Part shown: piece after piece, positions 1 to 5,374 of the stretch | How the letters are laid out: each line of letters opens with the position of its first letter | How positions within the stretch are numbered: the stretch's first letter is position 1 | NCBI GenBank assembly: GCA_002435595.1 | Contig: DJBL01000045.1 | Location: forward strand, 1-6,086 | Length of the DNA: 6,086 bases | Source of the DNA: Stenotrophomonas maltophilia | GTDB lineage: Bacteria > Pseudomonadota > Gammaproteobacteria > Xanthomonadales > Xanthomonadaceae | Direction of reading: 5' to 3' | The notes under the pieces: generated by a model | What the model was told of the DNA's origin: nothing | Seen by the model: only the letters and a program-made list of their open reading frames with translations | Database searches by the model: none | Position numbers and translations under genes: made by a program

Positions 1-131
1 GTACCGGGCGGGGCATCGCCGGCGCCCGCCACCGTGGCAGTGGGCGCCGCTGCGGGATCCCGTGCAGGCGGCGGCGTGGCATCGCCGGCCTGCCTGCGCA
101 GCAGGCGCAGTTTGTCCAGGCTCAGGCTCAC
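1..131 (-). CDS. N-terminal fragment of a gene overlapping the helicase; probable MrfB/YprB-like exonuclease
   Basis: The reading frame starts with GTG at 131-129 and stays open to the window edge, giving 43 codons. It begins MSLSLDKLRLLRRQAG and continues into an Ala/Pro-rich, probably disordered stretch. The start shares a GTGA overlap with the helicase stop (TGA at 130-128), and a GAGGTGG ribosome binding site lies at 145-139, 7 nt upstream, so translational coupling is likely. In Bacillus subtilis the helicase MrfA (YprA) is followed by MrfB (YprB), a DnaQ/RNase H-fold exonuclease with which it acts in repair of mitomycin C damage. A gene in this position after a MrfA-family helicase is therefore probably the exonuclease. 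No catalytic Asp/Glu motif is inside the window, so this identity is inference from context. That a gene starts here is well supported; its product is not. Confidence 0.62.
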   Translation of the reverse strand, partial: MSLSLDKLRLLRRQAGDATPPPARDPAAAPTATVAGAGDAPPG

Positions 132-2605
132 TGCGGCACCACCTCGGCATAGGCGTGGTCCGCACGCGTGGCCGGCAGCGCCTGCGCATCGAACAGGTCC
201 AGCACCTTCATCGCCAGCGCCCGCGGCGTGGTGGCGTCGTCTTCCTGGCCGGCCAGGACCGGGCCCACGCAGGCCGGGCAGCCGGCCTTGCAGTCGCAGC
301 GCTGCACCAGCTCGCGCGCGCGCTGCAGCAGTTCGGCCTGGCGCAGCCACAGCGGCTCGCTCAGGCCCACGCCCCCGGGGAAGTTGTCGTACAGGTACAC
401 GGTGGGCACGAACTGCTGCTGCAGCTCGATCGCGCTGGCGTCGAACTCGGCGCCGCGCAGCTGGCCACGGCCGCTCTGGTCGGCCACCGCGAACCACGCG
501 CCGTCGCCGTTGCCCACCGCCTTCTGCAGATCGCGCGCGTCGGCCATCACCGCCACGGTGGCCACGATGTGCAGCGCATACGCCGCGCCCAGGAAACCAT
601 CCAGCGCTTCCTGCTTGCTCTCGAATGCGGTCAGCAGCAGCCCCTGCGGCAGCTGCCACCATACCGCGGTGGTGTGCAGTTCCTGGTCGGGCAGGTTGAC
701 CGGCCCGTAGCCGATGTTTTCGTGGGTGTAGTAGCGGATCTTCTTGTAACCGGCCACGCGCCGCACCACGTGCACCTCGCCGTGGTGGGCGTCGCCGTGC
801 CCGGCCATGCAACCGTCGAAACGGTCCAGCACCTTGAGCTTGGTGAAGTCGATGCTGTCGGTGTAGTAGTCCACGTGGGTGCGGGTGACATAGGCCTTGC
901 GGCCGTCCCAGTCCAGCCGCTCCACCTGGTAAGGGGTGGACTGCACCATGTGGATGGCGCCTTCGTACAGGGTGAGCGCGGCGGCCGAATAATCCACCTC
1001 GGCGATGATCTGCTGCTTGCCATCGCTGCGGTCCACGACCACGAAGTTGCCGTCGGCCACCGAGCGCAGGCTGACCGCGTTGGCCGGGTAGCTGTCGGCA
1101 ATCCACTCCCAGCGATCGCCTTCGCGATGGATCACCTCGGTTTCGGCCAGCGCTTCCAGGAACACCAGCGGATCGATCGGACCGAACGGGTCGCCGGCCA
1201 GGAACGGCAGTTCGAAGGCGGCGCAGCGGATGTGGTCGAACAGGATCAGCGGCTGGTCCGGGGCGATGCGTGCATGCTCGGGCGAGGCATCGGCGAAGAA
1301 ATCCGGATGCCGCACCACGTACTGGTCCAGCGGCTGCGAGCTGGCCACCATCACCCCCAGCGCAGGCTGCTGGCGGCGCCCGGCGCGGCCGAAGCGCTGC
1401 CAGGTGGCGGCCACGCTGCCGGGATAGCCGTTGAGCACCACCACGTCCAGGCTGCCGATATCCACGCCCAGCTCCAGCGCCGAGGTGCTGACGATGCCGT
1501 CGATCTGGCCCGCGCGCATGGCCCGCTCGGTTTCGCGGCGCTCGGTGGGCAGGTAGCCGCCGCGGTAGGCACGGATGCGCGCCGGCTTGCGCGGATCGTG
1601 GTCGAAGATGTCCTTGAGGTACTTGGTCAGCACTTCGACCATCAACCGGCTCTGGGCGAAGATCAGCGTCTTCAGCCCGGACTTGATCGCGATGCGGGCG
1701 ATGCGGTTGCTCTGCGAGCGTGCCGAGGCGCGCAGGCCGAGGTCGGCGTTGACCACCGGCGGGTTCCACAGCAGCACATGCTTGGGCCCGCTGGGCGCGC
1801 CGGACTCGGTGATCGCGGTGACCGGCGCTTCGATCAGCGCCTGCGCATGCGCCTGTGGATTGCCGATGGTGGCCGAGCACAGGATGAACTGCGGCTCCAC
1901 CCCGTAGAACGCGCAGATGCGCTTGAGCCGGCGCAGCACGTTGGTGACGTGGCTGCCGAACACGCCGCGGTAGGTGTGCACTTCATCGATGACCACATAG
2001 CGCAGGTTCTCGAAGAACTGCGCCCACTTGGTGTGGTGGGGCAGGATCGCCTGGTGCAGCATGTCCGGGTTGGAGACCACGATGTCGCCGTGCAGGCGGA
2101 TCGCCTGGCGCGCATCGCCGGGGGTGTCGCCGTCGAAGGTGAAGGCCTTCACGCCCAGGTCGCCGGCGCGGTTGAGTTCCAGCAGCTCGGCGACCTGGTC
2201 CTGGGCCAGCGCCTTGGTCGGGAACAGGTACAGCGCCTTGGCCTTGCCCTGCATGGCCGCACTCACCACCGGCAGGGTGTAGCACAGCGACTTGCCGCTG
2301 GCGGTGGGGGTGACGATGGCCACGTGCTCGCCGCGCTGGGTGGCGTCCCATGCCTCGGCCTGGTGGCTGTACAGCTGCTCGATGCCGCGCGCCTTCAACG
2401 CGGCGGCCAATGCGGCGGGCACGTCGGCCGGGATCGGCGCGTAGCGGCCTTCGCGGCCGGGGAGGGTGAAGCTGCCGGTGATGCGATCGGCGTAGCGCTG
2501 CTGCAGGCGCGCGGTGAGCAGTGCGCCGTTGCGCGAGGGCAGCCCGTCGGTGGTGGACAGGCGGCGCTCGGCGTCTTCGGTGCGCTTGGCGAGTTCGTAG
2601 GCCAT
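128..2605 (-). CDS. mrfA: MrfA/YprA-family DEAD/DEAH-box DNA helicase with C-terminal DUF1998 four-cysteine zinc site
   Basis: This is a complete 825-residue ATP-dependent superfamily 2 helicase. All core motifs are visible: a Q-like LYSHQAEAW (78-86), Walker A TPTASGKS (99-106), FPTKALAQDQ (128-137), SNPDMLH (178-184), the DEVH box (207-210), CSAT (243-246), LIFAQSR (314-320), STSALELGVDIG (373-384) and the arginine-finger motif QRFGRAGRR (403-411). The C-terminal half ends in a DUF1998-type region with YDNFPGGVGLSEPL (739-752) and cysteines at 770, 772, 776 and 779, which form a metal site in MrfA-type helicases. Known members unwind DNA 3' to 5', and B. subtilis MrfA acts in mitomycin C damage repair. 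At 825 residues it is somewhat longer than the roughly 750 of B. subtilis MrfA. ATG at 2605 is the first start after an in-frame TAA, but no Shine-Dalgarno precedes it. Hrq1-like helicases are the nearest alternative; the overlapping downstream gene favours MrfA. The family call is firm and the repair role is inferred. Confidence 0.92.
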   Translation of the reverse strand: MAYELAKRTEDAERRLSTTDGLPSRNGALLTARLQQRYADRITGSFTLPGREGRYAPIPADVPAALAAALKARGIEQLYSHQAEAWDATQRGEHVAIVTPTASGKSLCYTLPVVSAAMQGKAKALYLFPTKALAQDQVAELLELNRAGDLGVKAFTFDGDTPGDARQAIRLHGDIVVSNPDMLHQAILPHHTKWAQFFENLRYVVIDEVHTYRGVFGSHVTNVLRRLKRICAFYGVEPQFILCSATIGNPQAHAQALIEAPVTAITESGAPSGPKHVLLWNPPVVNADLGLRASARSQSNRIARIAIKSGLKTLIFAQSRLMVEVLTKYLKDIFDHDPRKPARIRAYRGGYLPTERRETERAMRAGQIDGIVSTSALELGVDIGSLDVVVLNGYPGSVAATWQRFGRAGRRQQPALGVMVASSQPLDQYVVRHPDFFADASPEHARIAPDQPLILFDHIRCAAFELPFLAGDPFGPIDPLVFLEALAETEVIHREGDRWEWIADSYPANAVSLRSVADGNFVVVDRSDGKQQIIAEVDYSAAALTLYEGAIHMVQSTPYQVERLDWDGRKAYVTRTHVDYYTDSIDFTKLKVLDRFDGCMAGHGDAHHGEVHVVRRVAGYKKIRYYTHENIGYGPVNLPDQELHTTAVWWQLPQGLLLTAFESKQEALDGFLGAAYALHIVATVAVMADARDLQKAVGNGDGAWFAVADQSGRGQLRGAEFDASAIELQQQFVPTVYLYDNFPGGVGLSEPLWLRQAELLQRARELVQRCDCKAGCPACVGPVLAGQEDDATTPRALAMKVLDLFDAQALPATRADHAYAEVVPQ
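139..145 (-). promoter_or_regulatory. Ribosome binding site of the GTG-start gene, inside the helicase 3' end
   Basis: On the minus strand this reads GAGGTGG, ending 7 nt before the GTG at 131. It lies within the last codons of the helicase and supports GTG as a real start, giving coupled translation of the two genes. Confidence 0.6.
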
Positions 2606-2698
2606 GGAAAGTGGAGCCGGGACGTTTTACGAGGGGTCACATGGCACCACAGACACGTCTCAGAGTGTGAGACATCCCGGCCGCAGGGCGTGAACCGT
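2606..2698 (-). promoter_or_regulatory. 93-bp spacer upstream of the helicase, likely regulatory
   Basis: This non-coding gap separates the small membrane-protein gene from the helicase. It contains a perfect 6-5-6 inverted repeat (2657-2673) and most of a second palindrome at its upstream edge (2691-2701). On the minus strand a weak -10-like TAAAAC lies 18 nt before the helicase ATG, with no convincing -35. If it is used, the leader would be only about 11 nt, which would fit the missing Shine-Dalgarno. A promoter here is plausible but not demonstrated. Confidence 0.3.
2657..2673. repeat. Perfect inverted repeat GTCTCA-N5-TGAGAC
   Basis: The sequence GTCTCAGAGTGTGAGAC has 6-bp arms that are exact reverse complements around a 5-nt centre, 51 bp before the helicase start. 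There is no T-run after it on either strand, so it does not look like an intrinsic terminator. A repressor or activator operator is the simplest reading. It does not match the TTAG-N6-TACTA LexA box known from Xanthomonas. Confidence 0.5.
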
Positions 2699-2701
2699 TC
2701 A
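2691..2701. repeat. Perfect 11-bp palindrome TGAACCGTTCA
   Basis: Two 5-bp arms, TGAAC and GTTCA, flank one central base. The palindrome includes the TGA stop (2701-2699) of the upstream membrane-protein gene. It could be an operator half of the helicase upstream region, or chance, since short palindromes are not rare. Confidence 0.3.
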
Positions 2702-3091
2702 GTGCCCCGGGGCCGGGCGGCCCTCGAACGTGATCCGGCGTGCAGCATCCCGACGCAGGACCTGGCGCGCCCTGCGCACGACATCGGTGCACTGCCACGC
2801 CAGCGCGGCGGCGATCACCGGCCACCAGAACGCGGCCGCCACGCTGGGCAGGTCCATCGCCGCCAGCGATGACGCGATCCCTTCATTGCCAGGCAACCGG
2901 ACTGCGCTCGTCGCCAGGATCACCAGCCACGCCCCCGTGGATTGGATATCGGGCTTGGGAAAAAGCGACCACAGCGCCACCAGCGCGACCATCAAGCCCC
3001 CCCAACGCCGCCCGCCACCACGCCGCAGCGCCACTTCGGCCGCGTTTTCCAGGCGTCCCCGGTCGGCCTGGCTGGCGGCAATGACACGCAC
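2699..3091 (-). CDS. Small multi-pass membrane protein, unknown function
   Basis: I do not recognise this family. The frame ends at TGA 2701-2699. Three hydrophobic segments are visible, counting from the GTG start: about residues 30-45 (GGLMVALVALWSLF), 52-65 (GAWLVILATSAV) and 83-100 (SVAAAFWWPVIAAALAW), followed by an Arg-rich, probably cytoplasmic tail. The start is uncertain. GTG at 3091 leaves a 20-bp gap after the preceding gene. A TTG at 3157 would extend it by 22 residues and overlap that gene by 46 bp, adding an unlikely sequence with a CC pair. An internal ATG at 2992 follows a G-rich run but would cut into the first hydrophobic segment. No start has a good Shine-Dalgarno. The gene follows 3112-3567 closely and is probably co-transcribed with it. 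The membrane nature is supported; the function is not known. Confidence 0.62.
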   Translation of the reverse strand: MRVIAASQADRGRLENAAEVALRRGGGRRWGGLMVALVALWSLFPKPDIQSTGAWLVILATSAVRLPGNEGIASSLAAMDLPSVAAAFWWPVIAAALAWQCTDVVRRARQVLRRDAARRITFEGRPAPGH

Positions 3092-3111
3092 ACGCGGGCG
3101 GCGCGGGGTCG

Positions 3112-3567
3112 TCAGTGCCAGTACGGGAAGGGCCTCTTCGCAGCATTGCGTTCGCAACGCGCCTGCGCACCGACGACGTGGAAACCGTTCAAGCGCACCA
3201 CCCAGGCAACAGCGCCGGCCATGACCAGCTCGGCGTGGTTGGCTGCGGCCAGATGGCGCCAGCCGTCGAAAGGAAGCAGCGCCTCCACGCCCGCCCGCTG
3301 GATGCGGTGGAAGGGCCAGTGGCCGACGGCTGCGGCGGAGCCGGGATCGAGCGCCCCGGACAGGCGCCGGACCTGGTCGTCATGCGCGGCACCGGTGATG
3401 GCACGGATCGGGGCGAGCGCAGCACGCTCCTCTTCGCTGAGCGGGCGCTGCGGATGGCTGCGGCGCAGTGCGTGCAGCGCCTCGCTCTGCTCCGTGCGCC
3501 AGTGCAGGTAACCGAGCGCGAGCATGATCGGCACGGCGATCAGGGTCAGGACGGCAAACGGCGACAT
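3112..3567 (-). CDS. Membrane-anchored protein of unknown function, 151 residues
   Basis: The start is ATG at 3567, the first possible start after an in-frame TAA 15 codons upstream. No clear Shine-Dalgarno is visible. Residues 4-21 form a single N-terminal hydrophobic helix (FAVLTLIAVPIMLALGY), probably an uncleaved anchor. A charged helix-like region follows, with LSEEERAAL at 43-51. The last third alternates hydrophobic and polar residues in a way that suggests strands (VEALLPFDGWRHLAAAN, then AELVMAGAVAWVVRLNGF). I do not recognise a named domain. It is the first gene of the minus-strand run that continues through the small membrane protein to the helicase. Whether the pair has anything to do with DNA repair is unknown, and the 93-bp spacer downstream argues for separate control. 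A cytoplasmic or periplasmic side for the soluble part cannot be decided confidently. Confidence 0.72.
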   Translation of the reverse strand: MSPFAVLTLIAVPIMLALGYLHWRTEQSEALHALRRSHPQRPLSEEERAALAPIRAITGAAHDDQVRRLSGALDPGSAAAVGHWPFHRIQRAGVEALLPFDGWRHLAAANHAELVMAGAVAWVVRLNGFHVVGAQARCERNAAKRPFPYWH

Positions 3568-3671
3568 CGGAGCGACCCGGGTGCAACGAGGGCGAGCAGT
3601 TTCAAGCGGTTACGGGGGGCGGGGCGATGAAACTTGTTGCAGAGCACCGCTGCCAGCAGCTGAACGTCGGC

Positions 3672-3695
3672 GCTGCCGGCCACGAAATCGGCAGC
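3672..3695. repeat. Inverted repeat GCTGCCG-N10-CGGCAGC
   Basis: The 7-bp arms are perfect reverse complements separated by 10 nt, 44 bp before the plus-strand gene start. It could form a hairpin in the leader or serve as an operator. No T-run follows, so it is not an intrinsic terminator. GC-rich DNA makes chance inverted repeats of this size fairly common. Confidence 0.3.
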
Positions 3696-3730
3696 CGGCA
3701 TCCGTATCCTCGACAACGGACGCAACAGGC

Positions 3731-3735
3731 AAGGG
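3731..3735 (+). promoter_or_regulatory. Ribosome binding site that bears on the start choice of the 3739 gene
   Basis: AAGGG lies 3 nt before ATG 3739 but 9 nt before GTG 3745. The GTG has the more usual spacing, so translation may begin there and give a protein two residues shorter. Confidence 0.4.
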
Positions 3736-3738
3736 TGG

Positions 3739-4269
3739 ATGGCGGTGGCACGACGCGCAACGCAGGGAGCACTTCTGGCCGGCATGCTGCTGGCGGGCAT
3801 CGTGCAGGCGCAGCAGGCGGCGCCGGTCGCCGCTCCCCTGGCCCCATCGGCGCCTGCCCCGGCGCCGACTGCGCCGCCCGCCGCCGATGACGCGCCCGTC
3901 GTGCCGGCCGCTGCGCAGGGCGATGTCACCACGCTGGGCGAAGTGCGCGCGCTCAAGCCCGAGGATGACCAGCCACTGGACCTGTACCGCTACAAGAGCC
4001 CGGTGAAGCTGGAGTCCAACCGCTTCAGCCGCGACTGGAGCGAACCGCCGAGCCCGGAGCAGGTGAGCATGAGCGGCGGCTACCTGATGATGGGCATCAA
4101 CTACGGGCTGGGCAAAGCCGCACAGGGCCTGCACAAGCTCACCGGTGGACCTGACCAGATCCAGTCCGCGGTGGCGCGGCCACCCCCGGAACTCACCGCC
4201 GACCAGCGCCGCCGCGCGGCGCTGCAGTGCGACGGGCAGGACGACTGCGTCGCCCCGCCACAGGAATGA
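3739..4269 (+). CDS. Exported protein with Pro/Ala-rich linker, unknown function
   Basis: This 176-residue protein begins with a typical Sec signal peptide: basic VARRATQG, a hydrophobic core about 11-22, and likely cleavage after VQA (residue 24). Residues 25-60 are a low-complexity Ala/Pro linker. The folded part, about 65-150, carries LDLYRYKSPVKLESNRFSRD (80-99) and SEPPSPEQVSMSGGYLMMGI (101-120), a pattern I associate with conserved hypothetical proteins of xanthomonads without a known role. Cysteines at 164 and 170 near the C-terminus could form a disulfide. The start may be ATG 3739 or, with better spacing from AAGGG, GTG 3745. The gene converges with the 99-residue gene on minus, with only 12 bp between the stops and no visible intrinsic terminator. 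Periplasmic or cell-surface location is well supported; function is unknown. Confidence 0.82.
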   Translation: MAVARRATQGALLAGMLLAGIVQAQQAAPVAAPLAPSAPAPAPTAPPAADDAPVVPAAAQGDVTTLGEVRALKPEDDQPLDLYRYKSPVKLESNRFSRDWSEPPSPEQVSMSGGYLMMGINYGLGKAAQGLHKLTGGPDQIQSAVARPPPELTADQRRRAALQCDGQDDCVAPPQE

Positions 4270-4281
4270 TGCGCCGGTGGA

Positions 4282-4581
4282 TCAGTAGCGCTTGGCGCCC
4301 TTGACGGCGTTGTCGAGCGATTCCTGGATGCGCTTGATGTCGTTGTGCCCGGCCTCGACGTATTTTTCCACGCAGCGGAAGTGCTCCTTGACCTCGTTCT
4401 GGTAACGGGTCAGGTCCGAGGGGCTGTTGCTGGTGTTCCTGCGCGGGGGCTGGCAGCGCGGATCCGGGTAGCGGCTGCCGCTCAGGTTGCTCGGGCCGGA
4501 CACGGCCGACGCCGGGGCGCTGTACGACAGCGATGCGCCGGACAACAGCGCCAGGGTGACCATCAACACAACACGCGACAT
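4282..4581 (-). CDS. Small secreted protein, 99 residues, unknown function
   Basis: The start is ATG at 4581, set by a strong AAGGAGGA ribosome binding site 6 nt upstream. The frame is open further upstream, but nothing there has comparable signals. The N-terminus MSRVVLMVTLALLSGASLSY is a signal peptide, with a likely cleavage after ASA (residue 26). The mature protein is about 73 residues: a polar, Pro/Ser-rich stretch holding C43, then a charged, helix-prone C-terminal half (about 55-96, DLTRYQNEVKEHFRC and DIKRIQESLDNAVKGAKRY) holding C70. The two cysteines could pair. I recognise no family. The clean -10 box and ribosome binding site suggest it is well expressed. It is divergent from the six-cysteine exported protein gene with 91 bp between starts, which allows shared control. 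Confidence 0.85.
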   Translation of the reverse strand: MSRVVLMVTLALLSGASLSYSAPASAVSGPSNLSGSRYPDPRCQPPRRNTSNSPSDLTRYQNEVKEHFRCVEKYVEAGHNDIKRIQESLDNAVKGAKRY

Positions 4582-4587
4582 GCGCCA

Positions 4588-4595
4588 TCCTCCTT
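4588..4595 (-). promoter_or_regulatory. Strong ribosome binding site for the 99-residue secreted protein
   Basis: On the minus strand this is AAGGAGGA, nearly the full anti-16S complement, 6 nt before ATG 4581. It decides the start against the longer open frame that reaches to 4860. Confidence 0.85.
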
Positions 4596-4605
4596 GGAAA
4601 GCGGC

Positions 4606-4611
4606 AGTATA
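4606..4611 (-). promoter_or_regulatory. -10 promoter box TATACT for the 99-residue secreted protein
   Basis: TATACT on the minus strand matches the sigma-70 -10 consensus at five of six positions. Transcription would begin near 4599, giving a leader of about 18 nt with the ribosome binding site. At 17-18 bp upstream the sequence is CACGAG or GCACGA, so no consensus -35 is present. An activator or a degenerate -35 would be needed. Confidence 0.55.
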
Positions 4612-4655
4612 GGACCCCCTGGCGCACCCTCGTGCGGGTACGCCGCGATCCGCAC

Positions 4656-4661
4656 AAGGAG
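4656..4661 (+). promoter_or_regulatory. Ribosome binding site of the six-cysteine exported protein
   Basis: AAGGAG lies 11 nt before ATG 4673 and only 2 nt before an in-frame TTG at 4664. The TTG is too close to be used efficiently, so ATG 4673 is the preferred start although its spacing is a little long. Confidence 0.6.
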
Positions 4662-4672
4662 CGTTGCCGCGC

Positions 4673-5359
4673 ATGACGCGTTTGCTTTTCCTGCTGGCCC
4701 TGTCCAGCCTCTCCGCTGTCGCGGTGGCCGCCGATGCCCCTGCCGCGCGCGACTGCCGCAACGGTAGTTTTCCCACTGAACAGGGCGACTTCGCGTTGGC
4801 CAGGGTCATCGGCAACGCGCGCCTGTACCTGCTCGCCGACAGCGACGGCTGCCCGGCCAAGGGCGAGCCGGCGTGCCGCCAGCGCAGCTATGTGGTGGCG
4901 GGCGATACCCTCATCACCGGACACGCGGCCGCTGGTTACCGCTGTGGTTTCTACCCCAACGCCGGTGGCGGCAGCGCCGGTTGGGTGCAGGCGCAGCGCC
5001 TGCAACCGCTGCCGGTGGCGGCCGCGCCGACCCTGCGCGACTGGACCGGGCACTGGAGCAACGGCGATGACACGCTGGTGCTGGGTGAACAGGACGGGCA
5101 GCTGGTGGTGACCGGTGAAGCGTTCTGGCCCTCCGCCAAACCCACCCCGCAGCGCCCGTACGGGCCCAACCTGGGGCAGATCGATGCGATCGCGCGACCG
5201 ATGGGCACCACGGTGCATTTCAAGGACAGCGATGACGCCTCCTGCGAGCTGCACGCGCAGTGGCTGGGTGACTACCTGATCGTCTCGGACAACAGCGAAT
5301 GCGGCGGCTTGAACGTGCGTTTCAACGGCGTGTATCGGCGCCAGGCCCACACGCGCTGA
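4673..5359 (+). CDS. Periplasmic six-cysteine protein with SH3-like N-terminal half, unknown function
   Basis: This 228-residue protein starts at ATG 4673. A signal peptide MTRLLFLLALSSLSAVAVAA is followed by probable cleavage near residue 20. The mature part appears to have two halves. Residues 28-110 hold C28, C60, C68 and C91 and end in SAGWVQAQRLQPL, like the closing strand of bacterial SH3-type domains. Residues 124-222 begin WTGHWSNGDDTLVL and end CGGLNVRFNGVYRR (210-223), with C191 and C210. Six cysteines in an exported protein suggest three disulfides, perhaps two in the first half and one in the second. No catalytic motif stands out, so binding of cell wall or protein partners is possible but unproven. 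It converges with the gene at 5375, with 15 bp between stops. Export is well supported; the SH3 assignment is tentative. Confidence 0.85.
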   Translation: MTRLLFLLALSSLSAVAVAADAPAARDCRNGSFPTEQGDFALARVIGNARLYLLADSDGCPAKGEPACRQRSYVVAGDTLITGHAAAGYRCGFYPNAGGGSAGWVQAQRLQPLPVAAAPTLRDWTGHWSNGDDTLVLGEQDGQLVVTGEAFWPSAKPTPQRPYGPNLGQIDAIARPMGTTVHFKDSDDASCELHAQWLGDYLIVSDNSECGGLNVRFNGVYRRQAHTR

Positions 5360-5374
5360 ACCACGCCGGTGGCG

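Larger units (their letters stand above)
3568..3738. promoter_or_regulatory. 171-bp divergent intergenic region
   Basis: The two flanking genes are transcribed away from each other, so promoters for both should lie here. I see no pair of good -35/-10 boxes on either strand. A TTGAAA on the minus strand (3605-3600) resembles a -35 box but has no -10 at a proper distance. TATCCT on plus (3705-3710) is -10-like without a -35. An inverted repeat sits at 3672-3695. Confidence 0.35.

Noticed and set aside
2606..2698. LexA/SOS box upstream of the repair-type helicase
   Set aside because: Neither palindrome matches the TTAG-N6-TACTA type box or the CTGT-N8-ACAG type box.
62..2872. A 936-codon open frame on the plus strand, antisense to the whole helicase
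   Set aside because: It mirrors the codon structure of the real helicase: in GC-rich coding DNA the opposite strand often stays open. Its product is rich in His, Arg, Gln, Gly and Val with no domain, while the minus-strand product has every helicase motif.
2942..3511. Open frames on plus opposite the two small membrane-protein genes (also 2730-3224 and 3115-3630)
   Set aside because: Their products are Arg/Pro/Ala-rich without hydrophobic segments or motifs, and they have no ribosome binding sites. The minus-strand frames have sensible membrane segments and a better gene order.
4264..4300. Shared terminator between the convergent genes at 4269 and 4282
   Set aside because: The gap is 12 bp and I found no stable stem followed by T residues on either strand.
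4282..4860. A longer 192-residue version of the small secreted protein
   Set aside because: The extra N-terminal 93 residues run back through the promoter and into the opposite gene. The AAGGAGGA site and signal peptide place the start at 4581.
4193..5350. A 385-codon open frame on the minus strand
   Set aside because: It spans three clear genes, two of them on the opposite strand, with no ribosome binding site and an Arg/Gly/Ala-rich product without motifs. It is a shadow of the genes with signal peptides.
5361..5372. Small inverted repeat CCAC-GCCG-GTGG between convergent genes, as a terminator
   Set aside because: The stem is only 4 bp, with no T-run on either strand. Termination here may be Rho-dependent or lie inside the neighbouring gene.
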